From: Macrococcoides bohemicum | Lineage (GTDB): Bacteria; Bacillota; Bacilli; Staphylococcales; Staphylococcaceae | Direction: 5' to 3' (one strand) | DNA length: 64,000 nucleotides | Assembly (NCBI RefSeq): GCF_042658685.1 | Contig: NZ_JBHSQY010000012.1 | Shown: piece by piece, positions 16,212 to 25,828 of the stretch | Numbering within the stretch: position 1 is the stretch's first letter | How the letters are laid out: each line of letters begins with the position of its first letter | Made by a program: the position numbers and the translations under genes | The notes under the pieces: generated by a model | What the model was told of the DNA's origin: nothing | Databases searched by the model: none | What the model saw: the letters and a program-made list of their open reading frames with translations, nothing else

Positions 16212-16369
16212 TGTTTTTTTCTGTTCCATAATATATAGTTTGTAAATTATAAAGTTTTTATGTTAATTATTGTATAAAAAAAGCGAGAATGTAAAAATTT
16301 AAATCTCAAATTTCTAATATTATGATATTATTAAAAGTAGAAAATAAATAGAATTTTTAGGAGGAAGAC

Positions 16370-17047
16370 ATGGAAGAGGTAATCGATATTTCGAAGGTAT
16401 TAAATCTATTAAAAAGACATTGGAAGTTCATTGTTGGCATATCAGTACTAGGAGCATTAATTGCAGCTGCAATTAGTTTCTTCTTAATTAAACCAACATA
16501 TTCGGCATCGACGCAAATACTTGTTAACAGTAATGGAAATAAATCGCAGTTAGAATTACAGGCCAACCAGACCGATTTACAGTTAATCAATACATATAAT
16601 GAAATCATTAAATCACCGGTCATACTAGACAAGGTAGCTAAGAATTTAAATATCTCCAACGATTTATCTTCAAAGATTAGTGTATCTAATTCAACACAAT
16701 CTAAAGTAATCACAATCGCCGCAACTTCAAAGAATTATAAGGATGCAGCTAAGATTGTTAATGAAACTGCGCGTGTCTTCTCTAAAGAAGTCGGAAAGAT
16801 CATGAAGACAGATAATGTTACTGTCCTTTCGAAAGCAGATGAAAATTTGAAAGCTTCACCAGTAAAACCTAAACCTTTAATCAACATACTAATTGGTTTA
16901 ATTTTAGGATTACTGCTCGGATTAGCGATCACACTTTTAAACAGCATTTTAGATAAACGTGTAAAAACAGAAGAAGAAGTTCAAGAAATCTTAGGTATCC
17001 CTGTAATTGGAATGATTCCACACTTTGATGAAAAAACATTACAATAG
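16370..17047 (+). CDS. capA: Capsule chain-length determinant / kinase activator CapA
   Basis: 225 residues of the Wzz/BY-kinase-modulator family. It has a cytoplasmic N-terminus, a first membrane helix (FIVGISVLGALIAAAISFFLI, about 22-42), an extracellular domain with repeated helix-forming segments, a second helix (LINILIGLILGLLLGLAITL, about 168-187) and a short cytoplasmic tail. In Firmicutes the tail activates the separate kinase CapB encoded next; together they control polymer length. AGGAGG precedes the ATG. First gene of the capsule operon that runs to 31037. Confidence 0.88.
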   Translation: MEEVIDISKVLNLLKRHWKFIVGISVLGALIAAAISFFLIKPTYSASTQILVNSNGNKSQLELQANQTDLQLINTYNEIIKSPVILDKVAKNLNISNDLSSKISVSNSTQSKVITIAATSKNYKDAAKIVNETARVFSKEVGKIMKTDNVTVLSKADENLKASPVKPKPLINILIGLILGLLLGLAITLLNSILDKRVKTEEEVQEILGIPVIGMIPHFDEKTLQ

Positions 17048-17064
17048 AAAGATTGGTGAATATA

Positions 17065-17772
17065 TTGTTTAAAAGAAAAAGTAAATTAACACAACTCCCT
17101 AAAGAAAGAAAGTTAATTACGCATTTATTTCCTAAATCCACAATCAGCGAGCAATATCGTATGATTCGATCGAATATTATGTTCTCAAGTGTTGATAATG
17201 AAATTAAGAAGCTCGTTATAACTTCAGCAGCGCCTTCAGCCGGTAAATCAACAACTGCAGCCAATATTGCTGTTACTTATGCGCAGGCAGGTAAAAAAGT
17301 ATTATTGATTGACGGTGATTTACGTAAACCTACTGCCCATTACACATTTGAAACTAAGAATGTTTTCGGATTATCAAATCTGATTACAGATCAAATTGGT
17401 ATAGACAAAGCAGTACAGAATACTCAAGTTGATAATTTATCAATTATGACATCAGGGCCAATTCCTCCAAATCCAAGTGAGCTGTTAGGTTCTAAACGTT
17501 TCAAAGAATTAATTGCAAGTTTTGAGCAATACTTTGATATGATTATTATTGATACACCACCTATACTCGCTGTAACAGATGCTGTAATCATGTCTATCGT
17601 TGCTGATGGGACGATCTTAGTAACTAACGTGGAGATAAATAATAAGCATTATTTGGTTAAAGCGAAAGAAGTGCTACAGAAATCTGATGCAAACATACTG
17701 GGAATCGTATTAAATAATGTAGAGAAATCATCAAAAGATGACTACTACTATTATGAATACTACGGCAAATAA
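17065..17772 (+). CDS. capB: Capsule BY-type tyrosine kinase CapB
   Basis: About 235 residues. Walker A APSAGKST (about 55-62), Walker A' LLIDGDLRKP (about 80-89) and Walker B IIIDTPP (about 160) define a bacterial tyrosine kinase. The C-terminus ends in the tyrosine cluster DDYYYYEYYGK, the autophosphorylation site. TTG 17065 is favoured (MFKRKSK) with the GATTGGTG region as ribosome binding site; TTG 17053 and GTG 17056 are alternative starts. It works with CapA. The cognate phosphatase gene capC, which follows capB in S. aureus, is not here: capD starts 23 bases later. Confidence 0.87.
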   Translation: MFKRKSKLTQLPKERKLITHLFPKSTISEQYRMIRSNIMFSSVDNEIKKLVITSAAPSAGKSTTAANIAVTYAQAGKKVLLIDGDLRKPTAHYTFETKNVFGLSNLITDQIGIDKAVQNTQVDNLSIMTSGPIPPNPSELLGSKRFKELIASFEQYFDMIIIDTPPILAVTDAVIMSIVADGTILVTNVEINNKHYLVKAKEVLQKSDANILGIVLNNVEKSSKDDYYYYEYYGK

Positions 17773-17795
17773 AATTAACAGAAAGGAACAACATC

Positions 17796-19583
17796 ATGAC
17801 AGCTAAAAAAAGGTTAATGTTGTTAATTGTTTTAGATTCAATCATCGTATCACTTTCTGTCTTTTTCTGTTATTCAATTATCTTTCCATTCTTCAAAGGT
17901 GACCAGCTCAATGATTTATTAGTATATTCAGTAATCCTTCTTCTAAGTCATCATTTGTTTGCATACATATTCAATCTGTATCACCGTGCATGGGAATATG
18001 CGAGTATCAATGAACTGATGGCAATCGTAAAAGGTGTTACGGCAAGTATCTTATTAACCTCAATTCTTGCATTTATCATTAATGGTCGTGTATTCATACG
18101 CCTAATATTTATCACATGGATGATGCACCTCATATTAATAGGAGGTTCAAGAATCAGCTGGCGAGTACTAAGAAAGTACATTTTGGAAACAGATATAGAA
18201 TTAATTCCAACCATGGTTGTAGGTGCAGGTCGAGGTGGAAACTTATTAATTCATCAGATGTTATCAACACCGGCCATGGGAATGAAACCTGTAGTTGCTG
18301 TCGATGATGATGTGAACAAGAAGAATATTGAATTAACAGATGGCATCAAAGTGAGAGGTACAACCTCAGATATACATAGTTTAGTAACTAAATACGATAT
18401 CAAACGTATCGTAATTGCTATTCCAAGTCTAGATAAGCAAAAGTTAAATGACATATATAAAGCTGCAACAGATACGGGGTCAGAAGTTTTAATTATGCCG
18501 AATATCGACGATGTGATGGCAGGTAAACTTGAAGTTTCCCAACTTAAGAAAGTTGAAGTAGAAGATTTATTAGGTCGCGATCCCATTGAACTTGATGATC
18601 AGGGGATTTTAGAACAGATTGAGAATAAGACAATATTAGTAACAGGCGCTGGTGGTTCTATTGGTTCAGAGCTATGTCGTCAAGTTGTTAAGTTTAAGCC
18701 TAGACGTCTTGTATTGTTAGGGCACGGGGAAAATTCAATATATTTAATTAATGAAGAGTTAAATAAAAAGCTACTTGGTAGTGTCGAAATTATCCCGATA
18801 ATTGCAGATGTTCAGGACCGTGATCGTATGTTTGAACAGATGCTGAAATATCAGCCAGATATTGTTTATCATGCAGCTGCTCATAAACATGTACCTTTAA
18901 TGGAATATAATCCTACTGAAGCAGTAAAGAATAATATTATTGGAACAAAAAATACTGCTGAAGCTGCATTAAATGCAGAAGTGAGTAGATTTGTGCTTGT
19001 ATCCACAGATAAAGCTGTAAATCCTCCGAATGTGATGGGGGCAACGAAACGCGTTGCTGAGATGGTTATTCAAGCATTGGATAAAGAGAATACTACAACA
19101 AGGTTTGTTGCTGTGCGTTTCGGTAATGTATTAGGATCTAGAGGATCAGTAATACCTAAATTTAAGCAGCAAATTGAAGCAGGTGGTCCTGTAACTGTTA
19201 CACATCCTGATATGACACGTTACTTCATGACCATACCAGAAGCCTCTAGGTTAGTCATCCAAGCAGGGGCACTTGCAAAAGGTGGCGAAATATTTGTACT
19301 TGATATGGGTGAACCTGTAAAAATTGTAGATCTAGCTAAAAATATGATTCGTCTTTGTGGCTTTAAAGAGGATGAGATTCCGATAGAATTTACTGGAATC
19401 AGACCTGGAGAGAAGATGTATGAAGAATTACTAGACGAAAAAGAAATTCATCCAGATCAAATATATCCGAAGATTTATATAGGGAAAGCAAATACGATAG
19501 AGCTTTCTGAGATTGAAGAAAAAATTCCAGAATTGTTAAGTAGTACGAATTTAAAAAATGATTTGCTGAAATTTATTAAGTAA
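17796..19583 (+). CDS. capD: Membrane-bound UDP-GlcNAc 4,6-dehydratase CapD
   Basis: 595 residues. Four N-terminal membrane helices (first about 110 residues) are followed by a CoA-binding-like Rossmann unit (VVGAGRGGNLL, about 140) and a catalytic short-chain dehydrogenase/reductase domain starting at TGAGGSIGSEL (about 283). The active-site region is STDKAVNPPNVMGATKR, with the Met-x3-Lys arrangement typical of retaining 4,6-dehydratases. It makes UDP-2-acetamido-2,6-dideoxy-4-keto-glucose, the precursor of D-FucNAc or QuiNAc. RBS AAAGGA lies upstream. The length agrees with S. aureus CapD (about 600). Confidence 0.9.
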   Translation: MTAKKRLMLLIVLDSIIVSLSVFFCYSIIFPFFKGDQLNDLLVYSVILLLSHHLFAYIFNLYHRAWEYASINELMAIVKGVTASILLTSILAFIINGRVFIRLIFITWMMHLILIGGSRISWRVLRKYILETDIELIPTMVVGAGRGGNLLIHQMLSTPAMGMKPVVAVDDDVNKKNIELTDGIKVRGTTSDIHSLVTKYDIKRIVIAIPSLDKQKLNDIYKAATDTGSEVLIMPNIDDVMAGKLEVSQLKKVEVEDLLGRDPIELDDQGILEQIENKTILVTGAGGSIGSELCRQVVKFKPRRLVLLGHGENSIYLINEELNKKLLGSVEIIPIIADVQDRDRMFEQMLKYQPDIVYHAAAHKHVPLMEYNPTEAVKNNIIGTKNTAEAALNAEVSRFVLVSTDKAVNPPNVMGATKRVAEMVIQALDKENTTTRFVAVRFGNVLGSRGSVIPKFKQQIEAGGPVTVTHPDMTRYFMTIPEASRLVIQAGALAKGGEIFVLDMGEPVKIVDLAKNMIRLCGFKEDEIPIEFTGIRPGEKMYEELLDEKEIHPDQIYPKIYIGKANTIELSEIEEKIPELLSSTNLKNDLLKFIK

Positions 19584-19608
19584 CTAATTATTAAAGGAAG
19601 TGCAGAGA

Positions 19609-20634
19609 ATGTTTGAAGGTAAAACGTTGTTAATTACAGGTGGAACAGGTTCATTCGGTAATGCTGTATTAGATAAGTTCTTACATAGTGACTTTAAAGA
19701 AATTAGAATCTTCTCACGTGATGAGAAGAAACAAGACGATATGCGTAAGAAATATAATAATCCAAAGATTAAATTTTATATTGGTAATATTCGTGATGAA
19801 GGGAGTATTAATGACGCAATGCGTGGCGTAGATTTTGTGTTTCATGCTGCGGCATTGAAACAGGTTCCTTCATGTGAGTTCTTCCCTATGGAAGCGATGA
19901 GAACAAATGTAATTGGAACTGAGAACGTACTTAATGCAGCGATTCGTAATAATGTCAGTAAGGTCATTTGCTTATCTACTGATAAAGCGGCATATCCAGT
20001 AAATGCGATGGGGATCTCCAAAGCGTTAATGGAAAAAGTATTTGTTGCTAAATCTAGAACTGTTACTGAAGATGAAACATTGATTTGTGGTACACGTTAC
20101 GGAAATGTAATGGCATCTCGCGGATCAGTTATTCCTTTATTCATTGAACAGATTAAAGCAGGCGAGCCTCTTACAGTTACTGATGGCTCGATGACACGTT
20201 TCCTAATGAGTTTAGAAGAAGCTGTTGAACTGGTTGAGCATGCATTTAAACATGCCAAGACAGGGGATATCATGGTTCAGAAATCAGATGCTTCAACGGT
20301 AGCTGACTTAGCTGAAGCCTTAAAGCAGTTATTTGAGGTGGATAACGAAGTTAAGATTATCGGTACGCGTCACGGTGAGAAGAAATATGAGACGTTGTTA
20401 ACAAAAGAAGAGTGGGCTAAGTCTGAGGATATGGGTAACTATTATAGAATACCAGCGGATTCAAGAGATTTAAATTACGCTAATTATGTTGAAGAAGGTT
20501 CGGATGAAATAACAGAAGCTAAAGAATATAATTCCGATAATACACATATCCTTTCTGTAGAAGAGATTAAAGAGAGATTGTTGACTCTAGAATACGTCCG
20601 TAATGAGTTGGCTAACTTTAAAAGTCGTAAATAA
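19609..20634 (+). CDS. capE: UDP-GlcNAc inverting 4,6-dehydratase/5-epimerase CapE
   Basis: 341 residues from ATG 19609, eight bases after AAAGGAAG (19593-19600); the in-frame GTG at 19600 overlaps the ribosome binding site. Rossmann motif GGTGSFGN near residue 10, active-site block LSTDKAAYPVNAMGISK near residues 122-138, and RYGNVMASRGS. It is the first of three enzymes (CapE, CapF, CapG) that convert UDP-D-GlcNAc into UDP-L-FucNAc. It is soluble and lacks the membrane domain of CapD. Confidence 0.9.
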   Translation: MFEGKTLLITGGTGSFGNAVLDKFLHSDFKEIRIFSRDEKKQDDMRKKYNNPKIKFYIGNIRDEGSINDAMRGVDFVFHAAALKQVPSCEFFPMEAMRTNVIGTENVLNAAIRNNVSKVICLSTDKAAYPVNAMGISKALMEKVFVAKSRTVTEDETLICGTRYGNVMASRGSVIPLFIEQIKAGEPLTVTDGSMTRFLMSLEEAVELVEHAFKHAKTGDIMVQKSDASTVADLAEALKQLFEVDNEVKIIGTRHGEKKYETLLTKEEWAKSEDMGNYYRIPADSRDLNYANYVEEGSDEITEAKEYNSDNTHILSVEEIKERLLTLEYVRNELANFKSRK

Positions 20635-20650
20635 TTAAAGGAGCAATGAT

Positions 20651-21760
20651 ATGAATATTGTAATTACAGGAGCTAATGGTTTTGTAGGTAGAAATCTTTA
20701 TCAGGAACTTGTAAAAGAAGATAAGTACAATGTAATAAAAATTACTAGAGAAACAACTGATGAATTTTTAAAATTATCATTAAGAGAAGCAGATTTTATC
20801 TTCCATCTTGCAGGTGAAAATAGACCAGAAACGGAAGAAGGATTTATTGAAGGAAATGTTAACTTTTCTGAGAAAATTATAAATTATGCTAAAGAAAATC
20901 CTAAAAAACCCGCAATTGTTTATTCTTCTTCGATACAAGCAGAGAAAGATAATCCGTATGGCCAAAGCAAGAATAAAGCTGAACAGTTATTTGAAGCTTT
21001 GAGAACCGAGAATGGAAATGAAGTTTATATCTATAGATTGAACAATCTATTCGGGAAATGGTCTAAGCCAAACTATAACACTGTAGTTGCAACGTTCTGT
21101 CATAAGATTGCTAGAAGCGAGGAAGTTCAGGTCAATGATCCAGAAGTAGAACTTACTTTAAATTATATTGATGATGTACTAGAGGAGTTTAAACGTGCAC
21201 TTCAAGGTAATCCAACAATAGTGGATGGATTTGGCATTGTTTCTAATGAACATAAGGTAAAGTTAGGATTTATCGCTGAAACGATAAAACAGTTCAAACA
21301 AGATAGAGAAGACAGAACATTACCTAAACTTGATGACGCATTTATTAAAGCATTATATAGTACATATTTATCATTTCTTCCTGAAGATGAGTTTAGTTAT
21401 CCGTTAACTACACATAGTGATCATCGTGGCTCGTTTACAGAGTTTCTAAAAACACCTGATAGAGGGCAAGTGTCAGTAAATATCTCGAAGCCTGGCATTA
21501 CAAAGGGACAGCATTGGCACCATACTAAAAATGAAAAATTCTTAGTAGTTTCGGGCAAAGGCGTAATCAGATTTAGAAAGCCTGATTCTGATAATGTTAT
21601 CGAATACTTTGTATCAGGAGATACGCTTGAAGTAGTAGATATTCCTGTAGGTTATACACACAATATTGAGAACCTTGGCGATACTGATATGGTCACAATC
21701 ATGTGGGTAAATGAAATGTTTGATCCAGAAATACCTGATACATATTACTTGGAGGTATAA
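20651..21760 (+). CDS. capF: Bifunctional UDP-sugar epimerase/reductase CapF
   Basis: 369 residues. An N-terminal SDR domain (ITGANGFVGRN at residues 4-14; YSSSIQAEKDNPYGQSK active site) is fused to a C-terminal cupin domain (from about 255: HSDHRGSFTEF; GQHWHHTKNEKFLVVSG, with metal-ligand histidines). The cupin performs C3 epimerisation and the SDR domain NADPH-dependent C4 reduction, giving UDP-L-6-deoxy-TalNAc for CapG. AAAGGAGC precedes the ATG. Length and architecture match S. aureus CapF. Confidence 0.92.
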   Translation: MNIVITGANGFVGRNLYQELVKEDKYNVIKITRETTDEFLKLSLREADFIFHLAGENRPETEEGFIEGNVNFSEKIINYAKENPKKPAIVYSSSIQAEKDNPYGQSKNKAEQLFEALRTENGNEVYIYRLNNLFGKWSKPNYNTVVATFCHKIARSEEVQVNDPEVELTLNYIDDVLEEFKRALQGNPTIVDGFGIVSNEHKVKLGFIAETIKQFKQDREDRTLPKLDDAFIKALYSTYLSFLPEDEFSYPLTTHSDHRGSFTEFLKTPDRGQVSVNISKPGITKGQHWHHTKNEKFLVVSGKGVIRFRKPDSDNVIEYFVSGDTLEVVDIPVGYTHNIENLGDTDMVTIMWVNEMFDPEIPDTYYLEV

Positions 21761-21762
21761 AA

Positions 21763-22884
21763 ATGAAAAAGTTAAAAGTTATGACTGTAGTGGGGACAAG
21801 ACCCGAAATTATCAGACTTTCTGCAGTGATTAATCGTCTAGAAAATTCTGATGCAATTGAACATGTATTAGTTCATACAGGACAAAACTATGATTACGAA
21901 TTGAACGAAGTGTTCTTCAATGATTTTAAATTACGTAAGCCTGATTACTTCTTAAATTCTGCGAAAGGTACTGCAGTTGAGACAATCGGGAACATCTTAA
22001 TTGGAATTGATCCTGTGCTTGATGAAGTACAACCGGATGCTTTCTTAGTATTAGGAGATACTAATAGCTGTCTATGTGCGATTGCTGCGAAACGTAAGAA
22101 AGTGCCTGTATTCCATATGGAAGCTGGTAATCGTTGTTTTGATCAACGTGTTCCTGAAGAAACAAACCGTAAAATCGTAGATCATATTTCAGATATTAAT
22201 TTAACTTATAGTTCTATTGCCCGTGAATATTTATTGCGAGAAGGTGTACCATCAGATCGCGTTATTAAGACGGGAAGCCCAATGAAAGAAGTTATTAACT
22301 CTCGATTAGAAGATATAGAAAAGTCAGATGTACTTGAAAGATTAAACCTTAAATCGGAAGAGTATTTTGTAGTATCTGCACATAGAGAAGAAAATATTAG
22401 TTCAGATAGAAACTTTAAGAATTTAGTTGAATCATTAAATCTTATTGCTGAAACTTATAATATGCCAATTATTGTGAGTACACATCCAAGAACTCAAAAA
22501 CGTATCGATGAATTAGGAATTGAATTTAATAAAAATGTACAAACTTTGAAGCCACTTGGATTTAATGATTATATTAAATTACAAAAAGAAGCGAAGGTTG
22601 TATTAAGTGATAGTGGTACAATCAGCGAAGAAACTGCAATTCTTGGATTAAGATCTTTGAATATTCGTGAAGCTCACGAAAGACCAGAGGCTATGGAAGA
22701 GGCTTCAACAATGATGGTTGGATTAGAACCTGAACGCGTAATGCAAGGTATTGCAGTTGTTGAGCAATCTGGAAATAAGAGCAGAATTGTAGCAGACTAT
22801 AACATTGATAATGTATCAGAAAAAGTTGAGAAAATTATTATTTCATATACTGATTACATTAATAGAAATGTGTGGAAGAAATGA
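21763..22884 (+). CDS. capG: UDP-N-acetylhexosamine 2-epimerase CapG (makes UDP-L-FucNAc)
   Basis: 373 residues with the UDP-GlcNAc 2-epimerase fold: VVGTRPEIIRLSA at the N-terminus, HTGQNYDYELNEVFF, GDTNSCLCA, HMEAGNRCFDQRVPEETNRK and the C-terminal LSDSGTISEETAILG. In this context it converts UDP-6-deoxy-TalNAc to UDP-L-FucNAc as the last of the CapE-F-G steps, rather than acting as the MnaA-type UDP-GlcNAc epimerase. It starts two bases after capF and its stop overlaps the next ATG (ATGA), so the genes are translationally coupled. Confidence 0.9.
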   Translation: MKKLKVMTVVGTRPEIIRLSAVINRLENSDAIEHVLVHTGQNYDYELNEVFFNDFKLRKPDYFLNSAKGTAVETIGNILIGIDPVLDEVQPDAFLVLGDTNSCLCAIAAKRKKVPVFHMEAGNRCFDQRVPEETNRKIVDHISDINLTYSSIAREYLLREGVPSDRVIKTGSPMKEVINSRLEDIEKSDVLERLNLKSEEYFVVSAHREENISSDRNFKNLVESLNLIAETYNMPIIVSTHPRTQKRIDELGIEFNKNVQTLKPLGFNDYIKLQKEAKVVLSDSGTISEETAILGLRSLNIREAHERPEAMEEASTMMVGLEPERVMQGIAVVEQSGNKSRIVADYNIDNVSEKVEKIIISYTDYINRNVWKK

Positions 22885-23501
22885 GTAGATTAAATAAATT
22901 TGCTAATTCGTTTAAAGATAGAAAAAACCTAGCCAAAAAAAATATAAAAATTTCACCACTAGCTTATGTAGATAGCAAGACAGTCTTAAATGAAAATGTT
23001 TATATAGATAGGTTTTGTATATTACATAATACTCGAATATCAAGTTATTCATATTTAGGATATGGATGTAAATTTAATAATGTGACTATTGGACGATATT
23101 GTTCATTTGCAAGCGATATAAAAATAGGTTTAGGTAAGCATCCAATAAATTTATTATCATCTTCACCCATTTTTTATTCTGAGAATAATCCATTTAAGAT
23201 AAAGTTAGATAATACCTTTAACTATGATGATGCTAGTAAGGTGACGACAATTGGTAATGATGTGTGGATAGGTGCAAATGTTATAATAATGGATGGCATT
23301 ACCATCGGAGATGGAGCAATAGTAGGTGCTGGAAGTATCGTTACAAAAAATATTCCAGCATATGAAATTCATGTGGGATCACCGGCAAAGAAACTAAAAG
23401 ACAGGTTTCCAGAAGAAAAGAAAAAACAAATTCAAAATTCTAAATGGTGGAATTTATCACCAGAAGAAGTAACTAAGTTAGATATATATAAATCTTTTTA
23501 G
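22881..23501 (+). CDS. Hexapeptide-repeat (LbH) O-acetyltransferase of the capsule locus
   Basis: About 206 residues from ATG 22881, which overlaps the capG stop (ATGA). A left-handed beta-helix is indicated by hexapeptide-like repeats (DRFCILHNTRISSYSYLGYGCKF) and by the classic end TIGNDVWIGANVIIMDGITIGDGAIVGAGSIV, followed by the HVGSPAKKLKDRFPEE tail. Such enzymes acetylate sugars with acetyl-CoA; the S. aureus equivalent is CapH, but sequence alone does not prove orthology. It begins the strain-variable part of the locus, where base composition becomes very AT-rich. Confidence 0.8.
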   Translation: MSRLNKFANSFKDRKNLAKKNIKISPLAYVDSKTVLNENVYIDRFCILHNTRISSYSYLGYGCKFNNVTIGRYCSFASDIKIGLGKHPINLLSSSPIFYSENNPFKIKLDNTFNYDDASKVTTIGNDVWIGANVIIMDGITIGDGAIVGAGSIVTKNIPAYEIHVGSPAKKLKDRFPEEKKKQIQNSKWWNLSPEEVTKLDIYKSF

Positions 23502-23514
23502 TAGGTGTAAATTA

Positions 23515-24612
23515 ATGAGAATTGCTGTTATAGTTTCAAGTAATATTGTAAAAGATCCAAGAGTTATGAAACAATCAGAAATAGTATCAAAACTAACAGA
23601 TGATTATATCATTATTGGTAAAAAAGATGAAAATGCCACAAAAGAAAGATTATCGAAAATAAATTTTAATTATAAACTTATTAATACAAAAGCATCTAAT
23701 AATATAATTGGAAAAGCAATTACAAGACTAAGTTTTGGTTTAAAATTAATTAATCATTTGAAAAAGTTTAATCCAGATGTTATTCATGCTAATGACTTTG
23801 ATATGTTATTTTTTGCATATTTTGTTAAAAAGAAAAATCAAAATCTGATTTATGATGCCCATGAAATATATGCAAAAAATGGAATGATCTCAAAAATTCC
23901 TCTATTATCAAAAATAATAGTTATGTTAGAAAAGCATATGATGAAAAAAGTAAATCATTTTGTAACTGTAAGTAATGCTGCAAAAGAATATTATCAAACT
24001 AAAGGATATAATCTTGAACCTGTTGTAATAACAAATGCTCCTATAAAAAGAGAGTTTCAAAAATTAGAAAAGAATAAAAAGTTTGAAGCTATATATCAAG
24101 GTATTGTGAGTGAAGGAAGAGGTTACGAAGAATTTGCAGAAAGTGCTCGTTATACAGACGCTCAAGTGACAATTAGAGGATATGGCCCTACGATGGGAAA
24201 AATATTGGATATTAAAAATAAATACAGCTTAGAAAATTTAAAAATAGAAGATCCAGTTGAAATGGATGAAATGATTAAAGCTGCATCACGAAGTCATGTT
24301 GGGATTGTTATGACTAAGCCTATATCAGAAAATTACGAGTATACAGTTTCTAATAAATTGTTTGAATACTTACATGCAGGAATTCCAGTAATTTTATCTC
24401 CAGTCAAGGAACATATATATTTAAATGATAAATATAAAATAGGTATAGTAGTTGAACAAATAACACCTGAAAAAATTGCTAATGCTATTAATTTATTAAC
24501 TTCTGATAAAAATTTATATGAAAAAATTAGTAGAAATGCAATATCAACTTCGAATTTATTAAAATGGCAGAATGAAGGAAAAAAATTAAAAAGTCTTTAT
24601 TCTTCTTTTTAA
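23515..24612 (+). CDS. GT4 family glycosyltransferase of the capsule variable core
   Basis: 365 residues of GT-B/GT4 type. The N-terminus has RIAVIVSSNIVKDPRVMKQ, then HANDFDMLFFAYF and LIYDAHEIYAKNG in the first Rossmann domain; the second domain has IYQGIVSEGRGYEEF and the VSNKLFEYLHAGIPVIL donor loop. It adds one residue of the lipid-linked capsule repeat at the cytoplasmic membrane face. GTAGGTG is the weak ribosome binding site. Donor and linkage are unknown. Confidence 0.82.
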   Translation: MRIAVIVSSNIVKDPRVMKQSEIVSKLTDDYIIIGKKDENATKERLSKINFNYKLINTKASNNIIGKAITRLSFGLKLINHLKKFNPDVIHANDFDMLFFAYFVKKKNQNLIYDAHEIYAKNGMISKIPLLSKIIVMLEKHMMKKVNHFVTVSNAAKEYYQTKGYNLEPVVITNAPIKREFQKLEKNKKFEAIYQGIVSEGRGYEEFAESARYTDAQVTIRGYGPTMGKILDIKNKYSLENLKIEDPVEMDEMIKAASRSHVGIVMTKPISENYEYTVSNKLFEYLHAGIPVILSPVKEHIYLNDKYKIGIVVEQITPEKIANAINLLTSDKNLYEKISRNAISTSNLLKWQNEGKKLKSLYSSF

Positions 24613-24625
24613 TGTTGGTATAAAT

Positions 24626-25798
24626 ATGAAAAATAAAAAAGATTATTTTTTAAGTATTTTGTCATCGGCATTGCCAATTGTTTTTCTGCAATTAATTTTA
24701 ATACCCATTTATTCGCATAATAATACTCAAATTCAATTAGGTAATTTTGTCATTATTCTTGCTATTGTAAACATATCATCAGTTATCTTAGGAAACTCAC
24801 TTAATAATATAAGGTTAACAAACAAAGATACATCAATTTCTGAATCTCAATTTAATACCTTTCTATTAATTTTATTATGCATACAATTATTACTTAATTT
24901 TTTATTTGCATATTTCAAAGAATTTGATATGTATAATGTATTAATCATTTCATGTTGGTCTGGAGTTTTATTACTTAAAAGTTACTATTTAGTATTTTTC
25001 AGGTTAAAATTAGATTTTTATCATTATCTAATTAGTTCAATCATCTATTCTATATTTATAATATTGAGTTCATTCATAGTATATAAATTTAATTTTAATA
25101 TTTATATAATTTTATTATTAGCAGATTTGCTATCATTATTATATATTCTTTATAAAAATAAAGATTATTATGGCATAAAAAATATATCATTATTACCAAT
25201 TTATAAGATTAAAGATTTTATATCTTTAACTATTTCAAATCTTCTTTCTAATATATTAAATTATTCAGATCGATTGTTTATTGACATAATTCTAGGCAGC
25301 TTATTTACACCATATTTTTTTATAGCTACAACTTTAGGAAAATTATCTAATCTAATTATAGCTCCTATAAATAATGTCATACTTTCTTATTCTGTAAGAA
25401 AAGAAGATAAAAGTGAAAAAAATAATGAAATTAAATCTGTATTAAATATTATAGTTATCGTGACTATATTAAATATTTGTATGTATTTTATAAGTATAAT
25501 ATTTATTGATATCTTTTATAATCAATATTTGGATAAGGTAAAAGATTATATATTTATGGGTAACTACTCGCTTATGTTACTTTCTGGATCAACTATACCA
25601 CAAGTCAAATTGGTTGCTAATAATAGATTTAGAGAAAATTTAATTGTAAATCTATTTATAGTATTACTTTTAATAATCTTAGGTATTCCGTTAACATACT
25701 TAGAAGGAATAAATGGATTTATATGGTCACTTTTTATTGTAAGTATATTTAAGTTTGCAATAATCCTGTTTTATCTTAATAAAAAAATTCATTATTAA
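24626..25798 (+). CDS. Wzx-type capsule repeat-unit flippase
   Basis: 390 residues, almost entirely hydrophobic, with about 11-12 predicted membrane spans and very AT-rich codons. The layout (N-terminal SILSSALPIVFLQLILIPIYS, a mid-protein FLSLTISNLLSNILNYSDRLFIDIILG segment and a C-terminal cluster of helices) is typical of polysaccharide transporters of the MOP/PST family, which flip undecaprenyl-PP-oligosaccharide. The S. aureus functional counterpart is CapK. The call rests on topology and location, because Wzx proteins diverge fast. No strong ribosome binding site is seen. Confidence 0.75.
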   Translation: MKNKKDYFLSILSSALPIVFLQLILIPIYSHNNTQIQLGNFVIILAIVNISSVILGNSLNNIRLTNKDTSISESQFNTFLLILLCIQLLLNFLFAYFKEFDMYNVLIISCWSGVLLLKSYYLVFFRLKLDFYHYLISSIIYSIFIILSSFIVYKFNFNIYIILLLADLLSLLYILYKNKDYYGIKNISLLPIYKIKDFISLTISNLLSNILNYSDRLFIDIILGSLFTPYFFIATTLGKLSNLIIAPINNVILSYSVRKEDKSEKNNEIKSVLNIIVIVTILNICMYFISIIFIDIFYNQYLDKVKDYIFMGNYSLMLLSGSTIPQVKLVANNRFRENLIVNLFIVLLLIILGIPLTYLEGINGFIWSLFIVSIFKFAIILFYLNKKIHY

Positions 25799-25828
25799 TG
25801 AAAATAAATTGTTAAAGAAGATGAAAAA

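Noticed and set aside
16357..16713. 118-residue minus-strand frame opposite capA
   Set aside because: Antisense to a typical CapA with the right start and ribosome binding site.
22120..22190. CapG as the UDP-GlcNAc 2-epimerase MnaA
   Set aside because: The fold is shared, but position directly after capE and capF points to the UDP-L-FucNAc-forming CapG.
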